From Allokutzneria sp. A3M-2-11 16 (GTDB lineage: Bacteria > Actinomycetota > Actinomycetes > Mycobacteriales > Pseudonocardiaceae), in the NCBI RefSeq assembly GCF_024213555.1, contig NZ_JANAVO010000025.1:1-46243 (forward strand): a stretch of DNA of 46,243 bases. The letters run 5' to 3'. This document shows positions 40,511 through 46,243 of this stretch, one piece after another. The stretch's first letter is position 1, and every line of letters starts with the position of its first letter. A model generated the notes under the pieces. That model saw only the letters and a list, made by a program, of their open reading frames with translations, did not search any database and was not told where the DNA came from. Made by a program: the position numbers and the translations under genes.

Positions 40511-41101
40511 TCAGTCGCTGAAACCGGTGTACGCGTAGGGCTTGTAACCGTTGTAGGTCCTCGCGTGCGTCCGGTGCGCGGTGCCGCCGGAGCTGCTGGC
40601 CTGCTCGTAGACCCAGTAGCTGGTCTTCGCCGCGTTGGCCCACTTGTCGAAGATCATCACGTGACCGGCGCTGCCGAGGCTGCCCGCCCCGAGCTTGCCG
40701 ATCGCGTCGCCCTGGCGGATCTGGTCCCAGGAGATCGCCCGCACCACGGCACCGGGGGTGCCGTAGCCACCGCGCAGCATGCTGTCGGTGTTGTGGTTGA
40801 CCGCTTTCCCGCTCGCGGTGCGGACGTTCCACACCATCGACGCGTAGCCGGAGCAGTCCGTACGCCAGCCCTGGAAGTACTTGGACATGCTGTACGGGAT
40901 GGGCCTGCCGCCGTTGGCGGTGAGCCAGGTCCGCGCCCTGGCGATCGCCGCCGCCCTGGTGGTGGCCTCGATTCCGGGGTCGGTGGCGCTGACCTGGGTG
41001 GGAGACTCGGCGGGCGCGGCGGGCTCGGCGGCGGCCGGTGCGACAGCACCCACCGACAGGCCCATCGCCAGCGCGAGCATCACAACGCTCTTCCTTGACA
41101 T
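40511..41101 (-). CDS. Secreted NlpC/P60-like cysteine hydrolase
   Basis: 196 residues with a signal peptide (MSRKSVVMLALAMGLSVGAVAPAAA). The catalytic Cys lies in TDCSGYASMVWNV and the His in AGHVMIFDKW, separated by about 65 residues with WDQIRQGDAI between, the NlpC/P60 or CHAP arrangement. Likely acts on peptidoglycan peptides or an amide. GAGGAGAC precedes the ATG. The beta-lactamase-like gene lies 52 bases upstream in the same direction, so the two may be co-transcribed. Confidence 0.8.
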   Translation of the reverse strand: MSRKSVVMLALAMGLSVGAVAPAAAEPAAPAESPTQVSATDPGIEATTRAAAIARARTWLTANGGRPIPYSMSKYFQGWRTDCSGYASMVWNVRTASGKAVNHNTDSMLRGGYGTPGAVVRAISWDQIRQGDAIGKLGAGSLGSAGHVMIFDKWANAAKTSYWVYEQASSSGGTAHRTHARTYNGYKPYAYTGFSD

Positions 41102-41153
41102 GACTGTCTCCTCTTCTCCTTGTGCAGGGTTGGATTCGTGGAGAACACGGACA

Positions 41154-41984
41154 TCATGAGTTGAGGTCCTTGTGGATCGCTTTGGCGACGCCCTCGATGG
41201 TGGTGTGGCCGTAGACCTCCGAGGAGTTCCCCTCGGTCAGCACCACGATCTGGTAGTCCTTGCCCTTGCCGGAGAACACGCCGAGGCTGTTGATCCGCCA
41301 GCCGACGCCGTCGCCCCGGTCCACCCAGCCGTTCTTCACCCGCACCGCGGTGCCCGCGGGCGCGCCGACCGGGGTGCCCCAGCGCTGCCCGGCGACGACC
41401 TTGCCCATCAGGTCGAGCACGTAGGCGCGCGAGGCCGCGGTGAGCACGGAGTTGTTGGTGGTCAACAACGTCAGCATGGCGCTCTGGTCGGTGGCGGTGA
41501 TGTGCGTCTTGCCCCACCAGCCGCTGGAGTCGATGGTGGTGCCGCGCATCCCGGCCAGCGCCATGAACTTCTTCATCCCGGCCGCGGTCACCGAGTCCCA
41601 CAGCGCGGTCGCGGAGTCGTTGTCCGACTTGGTGATCATCGCGCTGGCCCACTGCTTCTCCTGCGCGGTCAACGCCCTTCCCGCGTCCTGCGCCTTCTTC
41701 AGCACGGCGGCCAGGATCGTCACCTTGATGACGCTGGCGGACTGGAACTGGCGGCCCGCGTTGAGCGTGCAGCTGAGCCCGGCGCCGGGATAGCGCAGGC
41801 TGACCGCGGCCGTGCCCTGGCGTCCCTTGAGCGCCGTCGCGATGTCAGCGGCGAGCTTCTGCGCGAGTGCAGGGTTGGCGCTGGACGAACAGGCTGGAGC
41901 GGCGGCGGGCAGTGCCTGCGCGGAGGCGGGGATCGCGGTGATGGGCAGTGCGACTACGGCGAGGGCCGCGGCGAGCTTGTGCAT
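41154..41984 (-). CDS. Secreted class A beta-lactamase-like serine hydrolase
   Basis: 276 residues from ATG at 41984 (ATG at 41996 is the alternative) with a signal peptide ending near ASAQA. Active-site motifs: S84-V-I-K87, S120-D121-N122, and K217-N-G where class A enzymes have KTG or KSG. A clear omega-loop Glu is not obvious, so it may be a penicillin-binding or esterase-like member rather than a true beta-lactamase. The chain otherwise follows the class A fold. An 18-bp near-palindrome lies upstream. Confidence 0.82.
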   Translation of the reverse strand: MHKLAAALAVVALPITAIPASAQALPAAAPACSSSANPALAQKLAADIATALKGRQGTAAVSLRYPGAGLSCTLNAGRQFQSASVIKVTILAAVLKKAQDAGRALTAQEKQWASAMITKSDNDSATALWDSVTAAGMKKFMALAGMRGTTIDSSGWWGKTHITATDQSAMLTLLTTNNSVLTAASRAYVLDLMGKVVAGQRWGTPVGAPAGTAVRVKNGWVDRGDGVGWRINSLGVFSGKGKDYQIVVLTEGNSSEVYGHTTIEGVAKAIHKDLNS

Positions 41985-42011
41985 GGGACGCCCCATTGGT
42001 GTCGGCAGGGT

Positions 42012-42029
42012 GTGTGGCGTACGCCTCAC
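42012..42029. promoter_or_regulatory. Near-palindrome centred on GGCGTACGCC upstream of the beta-lactamase-like gene
   Basis: GTGTGGCGTACGCCTCAC is symmetric except for one pair and lies 28 bases upstream of the ATG. It is a candidate operator; no regulator for it is identified in the window. Confidence 0.35.
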
Positions 42030-42103
42030 CCTGACAACGCGTCCCCGTTCCGCGCACTCCTTTTCGCGTCCGCGGAAACCATCGCGGCACCAGCGAAAAA
42101 CCA

Positions 42104-42129
42104 GTGGGCTGAAGCGGAGTTCAGCCCAC
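42104..42129 (-). terminator. Rho-independent terminator of the Gfo/Idh/MocA gene
   Basis: Perfect 10-bp arms (GTGGGCTGAA and its complement) around a six-base loop, followed on the minus strand by TGGTTTTT. The hairpin includes the stop codon of the oxidoreductase gene. Confidence 0.85.
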
Positions 42130-43050
42130 GCCGTGGAATGCCTCGACGATCTCCTGCACGCGCAGCGCGGCCGCGAAGTCCGCGAGACCCGGCCCGGCGT
42201 CGCCACCGCGCACCGCCGCGGCGAACAGCGACAGGCGCTCCGCCTGCGAACCACCGGCCAGCTCCACCGGCTTCCAGTCGCCGCCCTCGGAGACGGACAG
42301 CTCGCTCCAGTCGCGCAACAGGTAGGACCGCCGCGAACCCCACAAGATCCACTCGTAGCGCTCGGCGCCCGCCATGCCGGTGCGCCCGGACACGTGCACG
42401 GGCACCTCGCCCGCGCGGAGCAGGGCGTGCGCCGCGACCTCGCTGGCACCGGGCGCGTAGTCCACTCCGGCGACCTCCACGCCCAGCGGTCCCAGGATGC
42501 GGTCGGTCAGGTACACGAAGTGGGACAGCACTTCGCGGACGAAGCCGCCCTGCTCGCGCTCGTCGAGCCAGCGCGCGTCCGCCTGGAAGGGCCGCGGCCA
42601 CCGGGGGAAGTGCAGCCGGATGTCCACCCCGAGCACGTCACCGACATCGGCGCGTTCGACCTCGGCGACCGAGGGCTGGTCGGACAGGGCGAAGTTCACC
42701 GCGGTCGCCACGCCCGCGCGCTCGGCCGCCTCCGCCATCCGCCGCCCCTCGGCGAGGTCGACCGCGAGCGGCTTCTCACAGAACACGGCCTTGCCGGAAG
42801 CCAGTGCGGCGAGGGCGAAACGCTCGTGCAGCGCGGGCGGGGTCGCGATGTACACCGCGTCCAGGTCGTCGGCCTCGGTGAGGTCCATGCTGTCGGTCGA
42901 GAAGGCCAACCCGGGGAAGTCGGCTGCCTGGCGGCTGGGGTCGCTCACGCGGCGGACCTCGAAGTCCGGGTGCTGCGCGGCGATGCCGAGCACGCGCGTG
43001 CCCATCGCGCCCAGACCGATGATGCCCAGCCGTACCGGTGCAGCCGTCAT
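42121..43050 (-). CDS. Gfo/Idh/MocA-family NAD(P)-dependent oxidoreductase
   Basis: 309 residues. The N-terminal Rossmann fold reads RLGIIGLGAMGTRVLGIA, then DAVYIATPPALHERFALAAL and the family signature GKAVFCEKPLAVD (the EKP motif). The C-terminal half is the alpha/beta substrate domain. Members oxidise or isomerise sugars and inositols; the substrate is unknown. It is divergent from the zinc alcohol dehydrogenase with only 36 bases between the two start codons, so they may share control. Confidence 0.92.
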   Translation of the reverse strand: MTAAPVRLGIIGLGAMGTRVLGIAAQHPDFEVRRVSDPSRQAADFPGLAFSTDSMDLTEADDLDAVYIATPPALHERFALAALASGKAVFCEKPLAVDLAEGRRMAEAAERAGVATAVNFALSDQPSVAEVERADVGDVLGVDIRLHFPRWPRPFQADARWLDEREQGGFVREVLSHFVYLTDRILGPLGVEVAGVDYAPGASEVAAHALLRAGEVPVHVSGRTGMAGAERYEWILWGSRRSYLLRDWSELSVSEGGDWKPVELAGGSQAERLSLFAAAVRGGDAGPGLADFAAALRVQEIVEAFHGVG

Positions 43051-43086
43051 GCGCTCACCCTACGGATAGTGGCAGTGTGTGACCTC

Positions 43087-44127
43087 ATGCAGGCAACAGT
43101 CATTTACGGCGCCGGTGACGTGCGAGTGGAACACGTGCCCGACCCGAAGATCATCGAATCCACGGACGCGGTCGTGCGCGTGGTCCGCTCGTGCATCTGC
43201 GGCAGCGACCTCTGGCCCTACTCCTCGATGGAGGCGACCCCGGAGGGACGGCGCATCGGGCACGAGTTCCTCGGCGTCGTCGAGGAGACCGGCTCCGACG
43301 TGCACGGCCTCCAGCGCGGCGACCTCGTCGTGGCGCCGTTCGTGTACTCGGACAACACGTGCGAGTTCTGCGTCGAGGGCCTGCACACCTCGTGCCTGCA
43401 CGGCGGCTTCTGGGGCGATGAGCAGGTCGACGCGGGGCAGGGCGAGGCGGTGCGCGTGCCGCAGGCGGACGGCACCCTGGTGAAGCTCCCGGCCTCGGCG
43501 AACGACCCGGCGCTGCTGCCGTCGCTGCTCACGCTCTCCGACGTCTTCTCGACCGGCCACCACGCGGCGCTCAAGGCGGGCGTCAACGAGCGCACCAGCG
43601 TCACCGTGATCGGCGACGGCGCGGTGGGCCTGTGCGCGGTCCTCGCGGCCAAGCGGCTCGGCGCCGAGCAGATCATCCTGATGGGCAGGCACGAGGCGCG
43701 CACCGACCTCGGCCGCTCGTTCGGTGCCACCGACGTGGTCGCCGAGCGCGGCAAGGAAGGCACCGCGAAGATCCGCGAGCTGACCGCCGGTGGCCGCGGC
43801 ACGCACACGGTGCTGGAGTGCGTCGGCACGCTCCCCGCCTTCGAGACGGCCATGCGCGTGGTCCGCGCGGGCGGCTCGGTCAGCCGGGTCGGCGTGCCGC
43901 AGTACCAGGACGGGCCCATCGGCGGCCTCCAGTTCGGCCGCAACGTGACGGTGACCGGCGGCGTCGCCCCGGCTCGGCACTACATCCCGCAGCTGCTGCC
44001 GGACGTCATGGAGGGCAAGGTCGACCCCGGCCGCGTTTTCGACCGCACGATCGGCATTTCCGAGGTTCCCGACGGCTACCGGGCGATGGCCGCCCGCGAG
44101 GCGCTCAAGGTGCAGATCGCGTTCTGA
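43087..44127 (+). CDS. Zinc-dependent medium-chain alcohol dehydrogenase
   Basis: 346 residues from ATG at 43087. The GroES-like domain has catalytic-zinc residues in SCICGSDLW and IGHEFLGVVEETG and structural-zinc cysteines in CEFCVEGLHTSC. The NAD(P) domain has VTVIGDGAVGLCAVLAAKRLGA followed by IILMGRHEAR; Arg/His after the loop suggests NADP or mixed preference. This resembles the actinobacterial zinc-ADH group related to threonine and formaldehyde dehydrogenases. It overlaps the convergent amidohydrolase gene by 23 bp. Confidence 0.92.
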   Translation: MQATVIYGAGDVRVEHVPDPKIIESTDAVVRVVRSCICGSDLWPYSSMEATPEGRRIGHEFLGVVEETGSDVHGLQRGDLVVAPFVYSDNTCEFCVEGLHTSCLHGGFWGDEQVDAGQGEAVRVPQADGTLVKLPASANDPALLPSLLTLSDVFSTGHHAALKAGVNERTSVTVIGDGAVGLCAVLAAKRLGAEQIILMGRHEARTDLGRSFGATDVVAERGKEGTAKIRELTAGGRGTHTVLECVGTLPAFETAMRVVRAGGSVSRVGVPQYQDGPIGGLQFGRNVTVTGGVAPARHYIPQLLPDVMEGKVDPGRVFDRTIGISEVPDGYRAMAAREALKVQIAF

Positions 44128-45220
44128 TCCCGTTGTGCCAGACCGAGTGAACGCGGTCCGGCAACGCGGCGACGTCGAGGGTGGCGTCGCGCAGCAGGAG
44201 CAGGTCCGCCCGCAAGCCCGGCTCGACGCGGCCACGGTCGTCGTCGAGCCGGAGCAGGCGGGCCGCCTCTGATGTAGCTGCCTTCACCGCGCCCTCGTCG
44301 CCGAGCCCCGCCTCCTTGAGCAGGCGCAGTTCCTCCAGCAGGTCCAGGTGCGGGCGCATGGCCATGTCCGAGCCCGCCGCGATACGCACTCCCGCTTTCA
44401 TCGCCAGGCGCACGGAGTTCTTGTGGGCTTCGTTGTTGTGGATCGGCGCGAGGGTTGGGACGTACCAGCAGTCGCGCATCGCGTTCACGGCTTCCTCGTC
44501 CAGGAACACGCCGTGCTCGATGCTGCGGACCCCGGCGCGCGCGGCCGCAGTGGCGGCTTTCGCACTGTGCGCGTGGGCCATCACGTCGCGGCCGCAGCGC
44601 CTGGCTTCGTCGACCACGGCGCGCAGTTCCTCGTCGGTTGCTGTGATGTCGCGTCCTGTTTGGACAGACCGGAGCGATCCGCTCGCGCCGAGCTTGATCC
44701 AGTCCGCTCCGGCCTGGACCATCCGCCGCACGGCCGCCCTCGCCGAGTCCGGGCCGTCGAACACCGGGTCCGGCAGCGAGGGATCGCCGAGCCTGTCGCG
44801 GCGCCCCAGGTCCGGCTCCCATGCGTCGCCGAGCCCGCCCGTTGGGGAGAGCTGGCGCAGGCTGATGATCAGGTCCGGCCCGGTGATCCAGCCCTCGCCG
44901 AGCGCGTGTTTGAACCCCGCGTCCGCGCCCCACGCATCGCGCACCGTCGTCACCCCGCGATCGAGCAGGCGACGCAGAACCGGGACCGCTTCAAGGATTC
45001 TCGCGCTGCGCGGTAGCGACTCCGCGCGCGGGAAAGCGACGTGCGCGTGGCAGTCGATCAACCCCGGCAACAGCAACCCGCCGCCGCAGTCGATCCGCTC
45101 GTCGCCGTCCAGCCCCTGTCCGACCGCCTCGATACGGTCTTCGACGAGCCGAATGTCGTTGCGGTGCGCGGTTCCACTGTCCGGGTCGAAGACCAGCGCG
45201 TTGGCGAGGACCGTCCTCAT
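44105..45220 (-). CDS. Metal-dependent amidohydrolase
   Basis: 371 residues from ATG at 45220, which overlaps the MerR stop by ATGA. The TIM-barrel metal motifs are HAH in LPGLIDCHAHVAF, a probable carboxylated Lys in ADWIKLGASGS, His in VMAHAHS and SIEHGVFLD, and Asp in GSDMAMRPH. The pattern fits the prolidase/imidazolonepropionase-like group of binuclear zinc hydrolases. The substrate is unknown; control by the upstream MerR regulator suggests it is inducible. Confidence 0.9.
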   Translation of the reverse strand: MRTVLANALVFDPDSGTAHRNDIRLVEDRIEAVGQGLDGDERIDCGGGLLLPGLIDCHAHVAFPRAESLPRSARILEAVPVLRRLLDRGVTTVRDAWGADAGFKHALGEGWITGPDLIISLRQLSPTGGLGDAWEPDLGRRDRLGDPSLPDPVFDGPDSARAAVRRMVQAGADWIKLGASGSLRSVQTGRDITATDEELRAVVDEARRCGRDVMAHAHSAKAATAAARAGVRSIEHGVFLDEEAVNAMRDCWYVPTLAPIHNNEAHKNSVRLAMKAGVRIAAGSDMAMRPHLDLLEELRLLKEAGLGDEGAVKAATSEAARLLRLDDDRGRVEPGLRADLLLLRDATLDVAALPDRVHSVWHNGIRTRSAP

Positions 45221-45906
45221 GAGACATACCGGTGCAGGTGCGCCGCCGCTTCCAACATCGCCGTCGCCCGCCACGTGAGCTGCGTCCGGCGCTGCGCGAT
45301 GGCCTCCCGGAGCGCGTCACCGTTGCCCGACTCGCGCAGACCCTCCAGCACCGGGCGGATCTGGTCCAGCGGGTACCGCCCCTGCCGGAGCATGCGGATC
45401 ATCCGCGCGTCCCGGATGTCGGCCGTGCTGTACGTCCGGTACTTCGTGGCCCGATCACGTTGCGGCGCAAGCAATTCTGCCGCCTCCCAGACGCGCAGTG
45501 CCGATGTGCGAATGCCCAGGTGCGCCGCCAGCTCCCCGATCCGCAGGCTGCTCGGCGCATTCGCCGCGTCCAGGTCCTGGTCGGCGATCACTTCGAGCGC
45601 GTCGCTGATCTCCTGGAGCGACCTGCGCTGCTCGTGCAGCTCCGCGTGCCCCGCGTCGATCATCGCCAGAGCGCTCGGCACATCGTCGTCGTGCACCGCG
45701 TGCATGACCTGTTGCGCCGTGTCCGCGCCGAATCCCCGTGCGAGGGCCCGGTAGGTGAGCAACGCCCGCAGGTGCCGGTCCTCGAAGCACCGGTACCCGG
45801 AGTCGGTGCGCGGAGTCGGCGGGAGCACGCCCGCGTCCGCGTAGTTGCGAACCTGCTGGGTCGAGATACCCGCCGCTCTCGCCAGGTCGACCGGGCGGAG
45901 TGTCAT
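45217..45906 (-). CDS. MerR-family regulator with two HTH domains
   Basis: 229 residues. A MerR winged helix occupies the N-terminus (RPVDLARAAGISTQQVRNYADAGVLPPTPRTDSGYRCFEDRHLRAL), a coiled-coil-like helix follows (SLQEISDALEVIADQDLD), and a second MerR-type HTH is at about 120-190 (LRIGELAAHLGIRTSALRVWEAAELLAP, KYRTYSTADIRDARMIRMLR). Two DNA-binding modules in one chain is uncommon. It is coupled with the amidohydrolase and probably regulates that operon. Confidence 0.88.
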   Translation of the reverse strand: MTLRPVDLARAAGISTQQVRNYADAGVLPPTPRTDSGYRCFEDRHLRALLTYRALARGFGADTAQQVMHAVHDDDVPSALAMIDAGHAELHEQRRSLQEISDALEVIADQDLDAANAPSSLRIGELAAHLGIRTSALRVWEAAELLAPQRDRATKYRTYSTADIRDARMIRMLRQGRYPLDQIRPVLEGLRESGNGDALREAIAQRRTQLTWRATAMLEAAAHLHRYVS

Positions 45907-46243
45907 GGGGGTGAGGGTAGTTGGTCGGGTTTGCTGGGTGGGGCGCTGGGCTTCGTGGGGCTGGGCTTCCTGCTTGCGTGGCTGGGCTTTCAGCGTTCGT
46001 GGGCTGGGGCTTCCAGCGGGGCTGTGCTTCCAGCTTGCGCCGGTTCCAGCTGGGGGTCGGCTTGACCTGGGGCCCCTTGCGCGTGCCCTTGGGCCTCACG
46101 GGGGCACGGGATGAAACCCCGGCCCCCGCGGCCGAGCGTATGGCACGCGCTCCCCAGGTAAAGCCGCGCGTTGACTCATCAAATATGCCCGCGTGGGTGG
46201 GTCGTTGCCTCATGGGGTGATGCCCGCGGTGTGGCGTGTGTGG
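45907..46243. repeat. Non-coding G-rich region with degenerate GCTGGGCTTCC repeats
   Basis: No convincing gene is seen in these 337 bases. Units of GCTGGGCTTCC or close variants start at 45945, 45960, 45981, 46003 and 46021, several able to pair with an adjacent CCAGC. From about 46050 to 46213 the minus strand reads a peptide-like frame (GIFDESTRGFTWGARAIRS) that I associate with a repeated intergenic element of this order; I treat it as repeat DNA, not as a gene. Confidence 0.45.

Noticed and set aside
45921-46220. 99-codon plus-strand frame at the window end
   Set aside because: Composition (Gly/Trp/Leu repeats) follows the DNA repeat; no ribosome binding site or domain is seen.

Overview
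The window is high-GC actinobacterial DNA. Its gene content (a DUF222/HNH protein, a PAC2 protein, a SARP regulator, DrrABC-like genes, many GTG starts) and the recurring palindrome GTCCACWGTGGAC suggest a Pseudonocardiales organism (Amycolatopsis, Saccharothrix, Lentzea or a relative). That placement rests on recognition, not on a search. I see no rRNA, tRNA, CRISPR array or transposase.

Left part (1-12.5 kb): the 3' part of a DUF222/HNH gene; an HTH-N6-DNA-methylase gene and a Ser/Thr kinase gene in one operon, divergent from a PP2C phosphatase; a secreted M1 peptidase; a PAC2 protein; a TauE-type exporter; a GNAT; a DUF4173-like membrane protein; a two-component system; and a secreted ThuA-like protein. 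Intergenic repeats include a 108-bp inverted-repeat element at 5899-6006 and a cluster of palindromic units at 9783-9980.

Middle part (12.6-28.7 kb): an ArsR-like regulator with a clear palindromic operator leads three tandem SRPBCC paralogues, followed by an ECF sigma factor fused to a SnoaL-like domain and a secreted alpha/beta hydrolase. A SARP regulator then faces a tightly coupled five-gene operon (19.2-28.7 kb): a four-EF-hand protein, a FabG-like SDR, a stand-alone AT-ACP didomain, a 1679-residue megasynthase read as ER(FabL-like)-KS-CLF-like-KR-DH, and an acyl-CoA oxidase/dehydrogenase-like flavoprotein. This is the most unusual locus. It resembles the AT-ACP / KS-CLF / acyl-CoA dehydrogenase cassette that makes the allylmalonyl unit of FK506 (TcsA/B/D, from memory) and the KS-CLF logic of polyunsaturated fatty acid synthases. 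Here, however, all reductive domains are fused onto the KS-CLF protein, with an SDR-type enoyl reductase at its N-terminus. No thioesterase, crotonyl-CoA carboxylase/reductase, phosphopantetheinyl transferase or modular PKS is in the window, so the product is unknown.

Right part (28.9-46.2 kb): a second GNAT; a membrane protein co-transcribed with a 1462-residue protein that joins a degenerate vWA-like domain, a hexapeptide-repeat linker and a CHAT (caspase-like) domain lacking its catalytic Cys; a SnoaL/NTF2-like gene; a TetR regulator; and an ABC exporter plus UvrA-like DrrC operon. A 23-bp palindrome in front of the ABC operon has a 17/23 match over the SnoaL-like promoter, so TetR probably controls both. 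Last come a small membrane protein, a secreted NlpC/P60-like hydrolase, a class A beta-lactamase-like hydrolase, a Gfo/Idh/MocA oxidoreductase, a zinc alcohol dehydrogenase, and an operon of a tandem-HTH MerR regulator with an amidohydrolase.
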